Positions 50,728 to 59,473 of a DNA stretch of 64,000 nucleotides are shown here, piece after piece. Each line of letters opens with the position of its first letter. The stretch's first letter is position 1. The stretch is taken from assembly GCA_041488155.1 (NCBI GenBank), contig JBGPOS010000011.1, positions 1 to 64,000 of the forward strand. Direction: 5' to 3'. Made by a program: the position numbers and the translations under genes. The notes below the pieces were generated by a model. The model saw nothing but the letters and a program-made list of their open reading frames with translations, was not told the DNA's origin and did no database searches. This DNA comes from JBGPOS01 sp041488155 (GTDB taxonomy: Bacteria; Chloroflexota; Dehalococcoidia; Tepidiformales; Tepidiformaceae).

Positions 50728-51258
50728 CTACTGGACGACGATCGTTGCCGTCATCGCGGCGCCATGGATGCCGCACTGGTATGCGAAGGTCCCTGCTTTG
50801 TCGAAGGTAAAGTCGAAGGAGCCTGACCCCTGGCGCGTTGGTGAGAGCACGTCCTGGCCATTGAACTTGCCCGTGACCGAGTGAGGGTTGTTGCCGCTCC
50901 ACGTCCAGGTGACCTTCGTGCCCGCTGCGACCGTGAGCGTGGCCGGAGTGTACCTGTTGTCGGAGATAGTCACTGCGGCCGCGGTCGCTGGCTTCGGGGT
51001 GTCGGCCGGTTTCGCTGTTTCTGTCGGCCTGGCGGTGGCTGTGTCCGCGGGGCGTGCGGTCTCGGTGGACTTGACGGTGGCGGACGGCGACGGGGTCTCC
51101 GCTGCCTTCGTCGCTTCGGGGGATTTCGCCGCACCAGACGCGGCGGTCGGAGTTGCGGCGCTCTTGTCATCCCCGCCGCAGGCGAAGGCGACGGCCCCGC
51201 CGGCGACGATAAGAAGAGCAAACGCGGCCGGTCGCAGCGAAAAAGAACGTAGCGACAT
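50728..51258 (-). CDS. Cupredoxin (plastocyanin-like) lipoprotein
   Basis: The 176-residue product starts with a signal peptide ending in FACGGDDKS, a lipobox-like cysteine, followed by a Thr/Ala/Pro/Lys-rich linker (about 35-95) and a blue-copper domain. The copper ligands are visible: the histidine in GNNPHSVTG and the C-x2-H-x4-M cluster in AYQCGIHGAAMTA. It is probably an exported electron carrier or copper-binding protein anchored by lipid; the electron partners are not in this window. AGGGGG upstream supports the start. Confidence 0.88.
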   Translation of the reverse strand: MSLRSFSLRPAAFALLIVAGGAVAFACGGDDKSAATPTAASGAAKSPEATKAAETPSPSATVKSTETARPADTATARPTETAKPADTPKPATAAAVTISDNRYTPATLTVAAGTKVTWTWSGNNPHSVTGKFNGQDVLSPTRQGSGSFDFTFDKAGTFAYQCGIHGAAMTATIVVQ

Positions 51259-51347
51259 GAATCCCCCTGGAAGCCTACTTGGTGAGGTGAGGCGATAGTT
51301 GTATCGCCTGATCCGTACGTACAAGGCGGAGGTCTAGATGCGTTGAC

Positions 51348-52985
51348 CTAGCGTTCGACGGAGGCGATGAGCGGGTAGAGCGCCTGACCGCCCTCAAGCG
51401 CCTCGACCGAAGCGTCCGGGAACCGGCGGGCGACGAGGCTTCGAATGCCGTCGAGCTCAGGGCCATCGATCGCGGAGCCTGCGTAGATGGTGACGAGCGA
51501 TGCGCCTTGGGCGGAAGCGGTCTCCAGGCCGGCGAGGAGGGCGGCGGTGAGGTTCTCGGCTGCGCCTACGAGGCGTCCATCAACGAAGGCGATGCAGTCG
51601 CCTTCGTGGACGGTCACGCCGTCGGCTGTGCGATTCGCGGCGGCGATCGTCACTTCGACGGTCACGATCTCGGCGGTCGCGCGTTCCATCGCCTCCCGGA
51701 TCTGGGTGAGGGGTTCGCCGGGCGAGAAGGCCATGGCCGCGGCCACGCCCTGGGGAAGGCTCGTTGTCGACACCAGGTGGAGCGTGCATCGGCAGAGGGA
51801 ACGCGCCTGTTCGGCCGCGAGGACAACGTTCTTGTGGTTGGGCAGGACAAAGACGTCGGGTAAACCCATCGCGTCCGCCGCCCGGGTGATCTCCCCCACC
51901 GGCGGCTTCACGATGTCGCCGAGGTCCATGACCGTCGCGCCGAGGCTCTGGAAGACGGCGTCGAAACCGGGTCCGCGGCTCAAGGCGAGCAGCCCGACCG
52001 CCGCTCGCGCCCCGCTTCCCGTGGCGCGAGCCCGGACGTGTTGGGCCGACATGTCTTCGAGCTTTACGCGCGACAGGCGCCCGAGGTTCGCCGCCGCATC
52101 GAGGAGCGCCTGTGGGCGGGAGGAGTGGACGTGGACCCGCAGCAGCGTCTCGTCACCAACCACGATGACCGAGGAGTTGCCGTCTGCCGCGGCGGATGCC
52201 TTCACCTGTTCGACGTCGAGAACGGGGCCGGCGGCTTCGAGCAGGAATTCGGTGCAGAAGCCGAAGTCCTGGACGGCGTGCCCCGAAAGCGACGCGATGG
52301 CCCGGGCGGGGAGCGGTGCGCTTGCAGGGAGGGAGCCTTCGAGGGCCGCGAGGAGGCCACGGAGAAGCGTGCAGACGCCTTCGCCGCCAGCGTCGGGCAC
52401 GCCGGCTTCGGTGAGGGCGGGGAGCTGGTTGATGGTCTCTGCCTCGGCGACCTCGGCGGCCCGGATCACCTCGCGGAGCAGAGCGAGGCAGGGTTCGCCG
52501 CTGCCGCCCGACGACATGGCCGCGACTGCCGAGCGTGCGGCGATCGCGGCCGCGCGAAGGACGGTGAGCATCGTCCCTTCTACGGGCTTCGCGACGGCTG
52601 CGTAGGCGGCGTCGGCCGCAGCATCGAACGCCTTCGCCAGGCCTGCGGCGTCGATCACCGCTGTTTCTCCAGCGGCAGCCGCGAGCCCCCGCAGCGCCTG
52701 CGAAAGGATTACGCCCGAGTTGCCCCGCGCGCCATAAAGGGCTCCTCGCGCCAGGGTTGCCAGCACGCCACCGGCGGTGAGCGGCCCGCCCATCAGTCCG
52801 GCCGTGTCGGTCGCTTCCTGCATGGTGGCCGCCATGTTCGACCCGGTGTCGCCATCGGGTACGGGATAGACGTTGATGGCGTCGATCGCCTTTGCGCGGT
52901 CGCGAAGGTGCAACCCCGCCGCATGGAACGCGCTTCGCAGCTCTTCGCCCGTGAGAAGACCCCCGGCAGGGCCTGGCTCAGGCAC
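51348..52985 (-). CDS. DAK2/DhaL-domain protein, FakA-like kinase
   Basis: The 545-residue product has the DhaL domain: AINVYPVPDGDTGSNMAATMQEA with the ATP-Mg aspartates, LYGARGNSGVILSQALRGLA and AGGEGVCTLLRGLLAAL, then a FakA-type C-terminal domain. In Firmicutes FakA phosphorylates fatty acids bound by FakB, a DegV protein; a degV gene lies 1.6 kb away, making the pair plausible. The start is GTG 52985 without a clear Shine-Dalgarno. Confidence 0.9.
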   Translation of the reverse strand: MPEPGPAGGLLTGEELRSAFHAAGLHLRDRAKAIDAINVYPVPDGDTGSNMAATMQEATDTAGLMGGPLTAGGVLATLARGALYGARGNSGVILSQALRGLAAAAGETAVIDAAGLAKAFDAAADAAYAAVAKPVEGTMLTVLRAAAIAARSAVAAMSSGGSGEPCLALLREVIRAAEVAEAETINQLPALTEAGVPDAGGEGVCTLLRGLLAALEGSLPASAPLPARAIASLSGHAVQDFGFCTEFLLEAAGPVLDVEQVKASAAADGNSSVIVVGDETLLRVHVHSSRPQALLDAAANLGRLSRVKLEDMSAQHVRARATGSGARAAVGLLALSRGPGFDAVFQSLGATVMDLGDIVKPPVGEITRAADAMGLPDVFVLPNHKNVVLAAEQARSLCRCTLHLVSTTSLPQGVAAAMAFSPGEPLTQIREAMERATAEIVTVEVTIAAANRTADGVTVHEGDCIAFVDGRLVGAAENLTAALLAGLETASAQGASLVTIYAGSAIDGPELDGIRSLVARRFPDASVEALEGGQALYPLIASVER

Positions 52986-53007
52986 AGCGACGTGACCCGG
53001 CCGGGCT

Positions 53008-53037
53008 TTGGCCGTTAGAAGGGGTGCGTGCTACCAT
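53008..53037 (+). promoter_or_regulatory. Putative promoter of rpmB
   Basis: TTGGCC, an 18-base spacer and TACCAT lie upstream of rpmB, giving a leader of about 32 bases that contains AAGGA before the ATG. Confidence 0.5.
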
Positions 53038-53075
53038 CGGCGGACAGCATTCTGTCACGCAAGGAATCATGACGC

Positions 53076-53288
53076 ATGGCTAGTGGCGCCTGCGATGTCT
53101 GCGGGAAGACCACCATGTTTGGCCGGCACATCCGCCACACGCATGGGGGGCGGTGGGAGCGCAAGGCTACCCACAAGAGCCGCACGTTCAAGCCGAACGT
53201 GAACAAGCAACGCGTCTTCGTGGCGGGGGCGTGGCACAGAATCAACATCTGCACCCGCTGCCTGCGCACGGTCGTCAAAGCCAGTTAG
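53076..53288 (+). CDS. rpmB: 50S ribosomal protein L28
   Basis: The 70-residue product has CDVCGKTTMFGRHIRHTHGGRWERKATHKSRTFKPNVNKQRVF and an NICTRCLRTVVKA ending. The two CxxC pairs identify the zinc-binding type. It usually lies next to DAK2/FakA-like genes, as here. Confidence 0.97.
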   Translation: MASGACDVCGKTTMFGRHIRHTHGGRWERKATHKSRTFKPNVNKQRVFVAGAWHRINICTRCLRTVVKAS

Positions 53289-53313
53289 CTCGACGTGAAA
53301 CAGGCCTGATCTC

Positions 53314-53592
53314 GTGCCGGGTCGCGGAGCGGAGCGGTTGCTTGCGCGGATGCGTCGTTCGAAAGCCGACTGGAAACCGTCTGATCTTCGTCGTCTCTAC
53401 TTCGGATTCGGGTTCGAGGTCGACGAGGGCGGTAGCCATTCCATCTTCATCCACCCGGTCTACCCTCAATTGAGGGCAACGGTGCCGCGGCATGCCCCTC
53501 TGCCAAAGGCGTACGCCGCCTTCGCAGTGAAACTTATCGACGAACTGGTAGACTTGATGGCCGGGGAGGATAAACCGCACCTTGGTGTCTGA
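53314..53592 (+). CDS. HicA-like mRNA interferase toxin
   Basis: The 92-residue product has an N-terminal helix AERLLARMRRSKADWKPSDLRRLYFGFGFEV followed by the catalytic GGSHSIFIHPVYPQLRATVPRHAPLP; the histidine of GGSH is the active-site residue of HicA. It is the longer HicA variant with an added N-terminal helix. The GTG start gives this helix. HicB follows with an overlap of 8 bases. Confidence 0.85.
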   Translation: MPGRGAERLLARMRRSKADWKPSDLRRLYFGFGFEVDEGGSHSIFIHPVYPQLRATVPRHAPLPKAYAAFAVKLIDELVDLMAGEDKPHLGV

Positions 53593-53806
53593 ATACCGCA
53601 TCGAGTTCATCGACGACAAGTTGCCCGACGGCTCTCCGTGCGTCGTCGCGGCCCACCCAGACCTCCCGGGGTGCATGTCACACGGCAGCACGCGGGAAGA
53701 GGCTTCGGCCAATCTTCGCGAGGCCCGTGAACTCTACCTGGGCGCTCTGAAGCGGCGCGGCATTTCCGTGCCTGAGCCATCACGCGGACTGGAACGCGCC
53801 GGCTGA
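53585..53806 (+). CDS. HicB-like antitoxin
   Basis: The 73-residue product has YRIEFIDDKLPDGSPCVVAAHPDLPGCMSHGSTREEASANLREARELYLGALKRRG, the HicB partial RNase H fold. It has no appended DNA-binding domain, so autoregulation may need another factor or the complex. GTG 53585 is preferred over the TTG one codon earlier; both overlap hicA. Confidence 0.85.
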   Translation: MSEYRIEFIDDKLPDGSPCVVAAHPDLPGCMSHGSTREEASANLREARELYLGALKRRGISVPEPSRGLERAG

Positions 53807-53879
53807 GCGCACCGAGAACCTCAACGTCGATTCTGCGGAGGTCGCGCTGAGCTGATCAGATGGATCGGCCCGATCCGAT

Positions 53880-54548
53880 TCACGGTTCTGAAGATGCGGC
53901 AGCCCGCAGCGCCGCGAGGTTCGCCGCGACGCTCGACTCCCCGTTGTAGACGCTGCTGCCACAGACAAGGACGTTTGCCCCCGCGGCAGTGCAGAGGCCG
54001 GCATTGCTCACTCTGACGCCGCCGTCGATCTCTATCTCCGCCGCGTAGCCGTTCTCGTTGATCAGCTTTCGCAGGGCGGCGACTTTCTCGAGCTGGCGGG
54101 GAATCATTTGCTGCCCGCCCCAGCCCGGGTTGATGGCCATGACCATCACCTGGTCCGCGTCCGCCAGGGACTCTTCGATGGCAGCGATCGGCGTCCCGGG
54201 GTTCAGGCAGACGCCTGCCCTTCTTCCCAGCTTGTGGATGGCTTCCAGCGTCCTGTGGATGTGAGGGGATGCCTCGATGTGGACGTTGATGATTGTCGCA
54301 GCGTCCGCGAATGCTGCGACCTGGCGCTCAGGCTCCACGACCATGAGATGGATGTCGAAGGGCAGGCTCGTGACCTTGCGCAAGGCTTCGACCAGGACCG
54401 GGCCGAAGGTGATGTTGGGTACGAGCCGGCCGTCCATGATGTCGAGGTGAAGGTAGTCGGCGCCGCCGGCCTCCGCCGCTCGCACTTCGTCGGCAAGCCG
54501 GCCGAAGTCGGCGGTCAGGATGGAAGGGGCGAGTTTGACCGATGCCAT
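53880..54548 (-). CDS. rpe: Ribulose-phosphate 3-epimerase
   Basis: Rpe interconverts ribulose-5-phosphate and xylulose-5-phosphate in the pentose phosphate pathway. The 222-residue TIM barrel has LAPSILTADFGRLADEV, YLHLDIMDGRLVPNITFGP, DIHLMV, MAINPGWGGQQMI and EIDGGV, with the metal-binding histidines and aspartates intact. It starts 6 bases after TAGAAT. Confidence 0.95.
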   Translation of the reverse strand: MASVKLAPSILTADFGRLADEVRAAEAGGADYLHLDIMDGRLVPNITFGPVLVEALRKVTSLPFDIHLMVVEPERQVAAFADAATIINVHIEASPHIHRTLEAIHKLGRRAGVCLNPGTPIAAIEESLADADQVMVMAINPGWGGQQMIPRQLEKVAALRKLINENGYAAEIEIDGGVRVSNAGLCTAAGANVLVCGSSVYNGESSVAANLAALRAAASSEP

Positions 54549-54554
54549 AGCTTC

Positions 54555-54560
54555 ATTCTA
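54555..54560 (-). promoter_or_regulatory. -10 box TAGAAT of rpe (leaderless arrangement)
   Basis: TAGAAT is separated by exactly 6 bases from the rpe ATG. A divergent TATACT at 54582-54587 could serve degV. Confidence 0.5.
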
Positions 54561-54581
54561 ACGCGCTTGGGGTTGCAACCT

Positions 54582-54587
54582 TATACT
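54582..54587 (+). promoter_or_regulatory. -10 box TATACT upstream of degV
   Basis: TATACT lies 25 bases before the degV ATG, so degV would have a short leader. Confidence 0.4.
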
Positions 54588-54612
54588 TGTGCGCGTAGGC
54601 GCCTGAGCAATT

Positions 54613-55452
54613 ATGCCCGTCCGCATCGTAACTGACTCGACCTGTGATCTGCCCCGCGAGTTGGCAACGTCGCTCGGGATCGTCATCGTCCCGCTGACGG
54701 TAGCTTTCGGCGACGAAGTGTTCCTCGACGGGATCGACATCGACGCCTCGACGTTCTACGAACGGCTTCGTACCGCGCCTGACTTACCGCGCACCAGCCA
54801 GCCTTCGGTCGATCGCTTCGTGGGGGCGTACGAGGCGTTGGCCGAGGAGACCGAGGAAATAGTCTCGGTGCACATCTCCTCGCGGCTTTCCGGCACGCTC
54901 AATTCGGCTTCGGTGGCGCGCGAGCAGGTTTCGCATGCGCTGCGCATCGAGCTCATCGACTCGTACCAGGTGAGCCTTGGGCTCGGCGCGATCGTGATGG
55001 AGGCGGCCGAAGCGGCGGCGCGAGGGGCAACGATGGCAGAGGTCGTAGAAGCCACGAGGCGCGCGATGGACCGCGTGCGGGTTGTGGCGACGCTGGATAC
55101 GCTCGAGTACCTCCACCGGGGGGGCCGGATCGGCCGAGCGCGGACGCTCCTGGGCTCCATCCTCAGCATCAAGCCGATCGTCCACGTCCAGGATGGGGAG
55201 GTCGCGCCGCTCGGTCGCGTCCGCACGCGGGCGAAGGCGGTCGAGCGCCTGTTCGAGATCGCCACAGAGGACCGGACCCTGAAGCGAATGTTCGTCGCCT
55301 GCACGGGCGACGACGCGACGGCGCAAGCCTTCATCGACCGGCTGGGTCCCTCGCTTCCCCACACCGACCTTCGGCTCGGCCAGTTGGGGCCGGTGGTCGG
55401 GGTTTACACGGGGCCCAACACGCTGGGTTTCGCAAGTGTGAGGCGAGAGTAG
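54613..55452 (+). CDS. degV: DegV-family fatty-acid-binding protein
   Basis: The 279-residue product begins with VRIVTDSTCDLPRELATSLGIVIVPL, has RTSQPSVDRFVGAYE and VHISSRLSGTLNSA, which bind the fatty acid carboxylate, and LEYLHRGGRIGRARTLLGSILSIKPIV. DegV proteins act as FakB, presenting fatty acids to FakA-like kinases; the FakA-like gene at 51348-52985 may be the partner. Its stop overlaps the recG start by one base. Confidence 0.93.
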   Translation: MPVRIVTDSTCDLPRELATSLGIVIVPLTVAFGDEVFLDGIDIDASTFYERLRTAPDLPRTSQPSVDRFVGAYEALAEETEEIVSVHISSRLSGTLNSASVAREQVSHALRIELIDSYQVSLGLGAIVMEAAEAAARGATMAEVVEATRRAMDRVRVVATLDTLEYLHRGGRIGRARTLLGSILSIKPIVHVQDGEVAPLGRVRTRAKAVERLFEIATEDRTLKRMFVACTGDDATAQAFIDRLGPSLPHTDLRLGQLGPVVGVYTGPNTLGFASVRRE

Positions 55453-57962
55453 TGACCGTGCCGGCGCCGGAAGCCACGCGTCTCAAGCGCGTCTTTCAGC
55501 TCGAGCTGGACCGCGGCTGCGACAACCAGGCGGTGATCGGCGGCCTCGACCGGATGCTCATCCAGATGGCGGAAGACGGCCTGCTGGCGATAGGTGGACC
55601 GCTTCGCCAGCGAGTGAAGGCGCTGCCGGGTGGCGGTTACCGCGGACTCTCCCCGGCGCAGAGGCGAGTCTGGCTCGAAGGAACCGTCGAGCGCCTCGAT
55701 CGCGACTCGAGACCAGCTGCGGCGCCCGCGCGAGTGGCGCTTCACGTCGAGAAGTCTGCGCAGGGCGAGCGGCACGTCTTGAAACGGAAAACTCGCGTCA
55801 GCCAGGCAGATGCTCCCCGCGCACCGCAGGCAGCCGGGCTGGCTCGGGGCTCTTCGCTCGAGCTGAATTCGCCGGTGACGAGGCTCCCCGGCATCGGGCG
55901 CTCGGCCGAATCGAGGCTCGAGAAGCTGGGAGTGGCGACTGTGGCGGACGCTGTCCGCCTCTTTCCCCGGCGATTCAACGATTTCACGGACCGGCGCCGG
56001 ATCGCGGAGCTGGAGCCTTCGAACCTTGCGCAGACGGTGGTCGGACAGGTGTTTTCGGTGCGCCAGACCCGATTCGGGCGCCGTACGAAGGGCACCGAAG
56101 CCATCGTGAACGACGGCTCCGGGGTGCTGAAAGTTTCCTGGTTCAACATGCCCTACGTGGCCAGTTCGCTGGCCGAAGGGGACACGATCGCCCTTTCGGG
56201 CAGGGTGCGATCCTATCGCGGCCGCCTCCAGATGGAGAACCCTGAGTATGAGCCTTTCGACGACGAGCTCATGCACACGGGGCGGTTGGTGCCGGTCTAT
56301 CCGGCGACGCAGGGGCTGAGTCAGCGGACCCTCCGCCGGGCTGTCAAAGCCGCGGTCGACGCACTGGCGGAGCGGCTGCCGGACGTAGTCCCGGCCGCTC
56401 TGCGAGAGTCGGCCAACCTTAGCCCGCTCTCGGAAGCGATCCGAGCCTATCACTACCCCGCTTCGTTCGGTGAGGCAGAAGCGGCGCGAAGGCGCCTCGC
56501 GATCGGCGAGTTCCTGGCCATCCAGGTGGCGGTCCTGATGCGCCGGGCGGAGTGGCAGCAGGGTGCGGACGCCCCGCGGCTTTCTCTTGGCGATCGGCTC
56601 GGACTATTCCTCGGAACGCTTCCTTACGACCTGACGCGGTCGCAGCGGCACTGCCTCGACGAGATCTTGGTGGACTTGCGAGGCCCCCGGCCTATGCTGC
56701 GGCTCCTGCAGGGTGACGTCGGCAGCGGCAAGACCGTCATCGCTATTGCCGCCATGCTCGCGGCTGTCCAGTCGGGGCAGCAGGCCGCGCTCATGGCGCC
56801 GACTGAGATCCTGGCCGAGCAGCACTATCGGACGCTCGCCCGGGCACTCAGCGGAAGCGAGCACTCTGCTCTCGACGGTGTGTTCGCGCCGCCCTCTCTC
56901 GATCGGCCGCTGCGGATGCTCCTGCTCACAGGCTCGTTGACGCCGGGTCAGAAAGAACAGATCCGCAACGACACCGCTCACGGCGGCGCCGACATCCTCA
57001 TCGGGACGCACGCACTCCTTGAAGCTGACGTGCAGATCCCCCGGCTCGGCCTCGCGGTCGTCGATGAACAGCATCGCTTCGGGGTCATGCAACGAGCGGC
57101 GCTTCGCCAGAAGGGCCACAATCCACACCTGCTCGTGATGACGGCGACCCCGATCCCGCGCACCCTCGCGCTCACGGTGTACGGAGATCTCGAGGTCTCG
57201 ACGATCGACGAAATGCCCCCAGGGCGGAAGCCAGTGAACACGGTCTGGGTGCAGCCGCACGAGCGGGACGAAGCGTACCAGTTCATCCGCGAGCACCTGG
57301 ACGAGGCGGAGCAGGCCTTCGTGATTTGCCCGCTCGTCGAAGAGTCGGAAGCTCTCGACGTGCGATCGGCGGAGGAGGAGTTCGAACGGCTGCGGCTTGG
57401 GCCGCTGAGCCGCTATCGGCTCGAGCTTCTTCACGGGCGCATGGGTGGCAAACAGAAGGACGCCATCATGGAGCGTTTCGCCCGGCATGAGATCGACGCG
57501 CTGGTGTCCACGAGTGTGATCGAGGTTGGGATCGACATTCCGAACGCTACGGTCATCGTTATAGAGGGGGCCGAACGCTTCGGCCTCAGCCAGCTCCACC
57601 AGTTCAGGGGCCGCGTCGGCCGTTCCGACCAGCAGAGTTACTGCATGCTTTTCAGCACCGAGGAAGACCCCGGCCCAGACGCACGCTCCCGCCTGGAGGC
57701 AATGGTCGACACCACCGACGGTTTTCGCCTGGCCGAGGTGGACCTCGAGATGCGAGGCGAAGGTGAGGCCTGGGGGCGCGTCCAGAGCGGGGTGAACAGC
57801 ATGCTGCGGGTGGCGCGACTGACCGACCGCGACCTCCTCTACCGCGCCCGCTCGATGGCCGAAGAGGTGCTGGGAAGGGACCCGTTCTTGCAGAAGCCAG
57901 AGAACCGCGCGCTCGCAGCAGCAGTCAAACCATTCCTCGAACGAGCGACTGAGGCGAATTGA
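55452..57962 (+). CDS. recG: ATP-dependent DNA helicase RecG
   Basis: RecG remodels stalled replication forks and Holliday junctions. The 836-residue product has an N-terminal extension of about 130 residues, the wedge/OB domain (LPGIGRSAESRLEKLGVATVADAVRLFPRRFNDF), Walker A LLQGDVGSGKTVIA, the DExH box VVDEQHRFGVMQR and motif VI HQFRGRVGRSDQQSYC. The GTG start shares a base with the degV stop. Length slightly exceeds the usual ~700 because of the extension. Confidence 0.95.
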   Translation: MTVPAPEATRLKRVFQLELDRGCDNQAVIGGLDRMLIQMAEDGLLAIGGPLRQRVKALPGGGYRGLSPAQRRVWLEGTVERLDRDSRPAAAPARVALHVEKSAQGERHVLKRKTRVSQADAPRAPQAAGLARGSSLELNSPVTRLPGIGRSAESRLEKLGVATVADAVRLFPRRFNDFTDRRRIAELEPSNLAQTVVGQVFSVRQTRFGRRTKGTEAIVNDGSGVLKVSWFNMPYVASSLAEGDTIALSGRVRSYRGRLQMENPEYEPFDDELMHTGRLVPVYPATQGLSQRTLRRAVKAAVDALAERLPDVVPAALRESANLSPLSEAIRAYHYPASFGEAEAARRRLAIGEFLAIQVAVLMRRAEWQQGADAPRLSLGDRLGLFLGTLPYDLTRSQRHCLDEILVDLRGPRPMLRLLQGDVGSGKTVIAIAAMLAAVQSGQQAALMAPTEILAEQHYRTLARALSGSEHSALDGVFAPPSLDRPLRMLLLTGSLTPGQKEQIRNDTAHGGADILIGTHALLEADVQIPRLGLAVVDEQHRFGVMQRAALRQKGHNPHLLVMTATPIPRTLALTVYGDLEVSTIDEMPPGRKPVNTVWVQPHERDEAYQFIREHLDEAEQAFVICPLVEESEALDVRSAEEEFERLRLGPLSRYRLELLHGRMGGKQKDAIMERFARHEIDALVSTSVIEVGIDIPNATVIVIEGAERFGLSQLHQFRGRVGRSDQQSYCMLFSTEEDPGPDARSRLEAMVDTTDGFRLAEVDLEMRGEGEAWGRVQSGVNSMLRVARLTDRDLLYRARSMAEEVLGRDPFLQKPENRALAAAVKPFLERATEAN

Positions 57963-59464
57963 GCCCGGAGCGGACGGGCGATAACGATCGACCGCCTGCT
58001 CCTCACCTGGAGCTGGAGGACGTCGAGCCGCTTCTCCACTGGCGCGACCTTGTGCCCTGGCTGCCGCTGATAGGCGCGCTGGCGCTGGCCCTCATCATCT
58101 ACTGGCCCGCACTCAACTCGGGGTTCTTCAGCGATGACTACGTGTACATCGACGCGGTCAGGAGGCTGTCGTTCGGACACTACACGCGCATCTCCCTTAT
58201 CCCAGGCTCCCACGACGGCGTCCTCATATTCGCGCAGAACTATTGGCGGCCGCTGTACTTCCTTTCGTTCCAGGTCACCGATCGGCTTTTCGGCGGGCAC
58301 GTCCTGCCGTACCACCTGCTCATCCTCGCCATCCATTTCGCTTCCACGGTCCTTGTCTGGGTGATCGCCAGGCGCTTGACGCGAAGCTGGGTGGCGGCTG
58401 GGGTGGCGGCGTTGGTATTCGCTGTGCTGCCGGCCAGCGTCGGTGCTGTTTCCTGGATCTCGTCCATCAACAGCCTGGCCCTCCCACTCGGGCTTGGCGC
58501 GTGGCTGGCTTTCATGATCGCGGGTGATTCCGTTGAGCCTCAGACAAGGCGGCGGCGCCACGCCCTGTCGCTCGTTCTGCTCGTCCTCGCCCTCGGCTTT
58601 CGGGAGACGGCGATCGTCTTTCTCGCCGCCAAAGGCGCCTGGCACGTCTGCATCACTGCCCGTCCAAGGCTGTTCGATTGGCGAGCCCACGTCGCGCTCG
58701 CGCCCTACGTGATCCTTGGCGTCGCCTACTTCCTGGTGCGCACGAAGCTGTTCACGGAGCCGCTCGGAAACGAGGGCAGCTATCGCTGGGGCTCGCAGGT
58801 GCCCGAGAACGCCTGGTACTACCTTCGCGTTGGGTTCAGCTCGTGGACGGAGTCGGAAACCGCCCGCCATCGGTTGCTGGCGGCCGCGCCCACGGTCGTG
58901 ATGCTCGCCTGCATTCCGCTGGCTCTCCTTGCTCGCCGCTGGATACCTGCCGCCGCATTGGTTGCCTTCGTTGCGTCGATTGCACCGAACGTTTCCTCGA
59001 CCTTCGGCCTGGGAGGGCGCTACTTCTACCTGCCGTCCGCCTTCTTCGCGGTGGCGATGGGGGTGGCCGCGGCCGAGGTCATGAACTTCGCGAGGTTCAT
59101 TCGCCGGCCAGCCATCGGTGTCGCGCTCGTCGTCGCCGCTGGCGGAGCTGCGAGCTGGCTAGGCGTGGCGACCGGCCACCAGGCAGTCGAGCGATGGGTC
59201 CGCGACAACCCCGATGTCCAACAGAGGTGGGTTGACCAGCTTCGCATGAAGTACCCGGCGCTCCCTGAGGGCGGGACCGTCTACGTCGCGAACGTCCCGC
59301 TCATCCTCGCGCTCTTCGGTGACTACGCCCTCTATCCGACCGTGCACTTCTACTATCCGGACGTCGCCCAGGCGGTCCGAATCGAGCCGGCCGATGTCGA
59401 CCGCGTGCGAGCCTCGCTGGGCTCGAACGACCGCATTTTCGTCTACGAACCGGCCGTGCCGTAG
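57959..59464 (+). CDS. GT-C-like multi-pass membrane protein of unknown function
   Basis: The 501-residue product has about nine to ten membrane helices and, after the first, the motif NSGFFSDDYVYID, which resembles the acidic loop of GT-C membrane glycosyltransferases (O-mannosyl or arabinosyl type). A soluble C-terminal region with YVANVPLILALFGDYALY follows. I cannot assign a substrate. It starts at a TTG overlapping the recG stop. Confidence 0.7.
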   Translation: MSPERTGDNDRPPAPHLELEDVEPLLHWRDLVPWLPLIGALALALIIYWPALNSGFFSDDYVYIDAVRRLSFGHYTRISLIPGSHDGVLIFAQNYWRPLYFLSFQVTDRLFGGHVLPYHLLILAIHFASTVLVWVIARRLTRSWVAAGVAALVFAVLPASVGAVSWISSINSLALPLGLGAWLAFMIAGDSVEPQTRRRRHALSLVLLVLALGFRETAIVFLAAKGAWHVCITARPRLFDWRAHVALAPYVILGVAYFLVRTKLFTEPLGNEGSYRWGSQVPENAWYYLRVGFSSWTESETARHRLLAAAPTVVMLACIPLALLARRWIPAAALVAFVASIAPNVSSTFGLGGRYFYLPSAFFAVAMGVAAAEVMNFARFIRRPAIGVALVVAAGGAASWLGVATGHQAVERWVRDNPDVQQRWVDQLRMKYPALPEGGTVYVANVPLILALFGDYALYPTVHFYYPDVAQAVRIEPADVDRVRASLGSNDRIFVYEPAVP

Positions 59465-59467
59465 CAT
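59462..59467 (+). promoter_or_regulatory. -10 box TAGCAT of radA (leaderless arrangement)
   Basis: TAGCAT overlaps the preceding stop codon and ends exactly 6 bases before the radA ATG. Confidence 0.5.
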
Positions 59468-59473
59468 CCCCGC

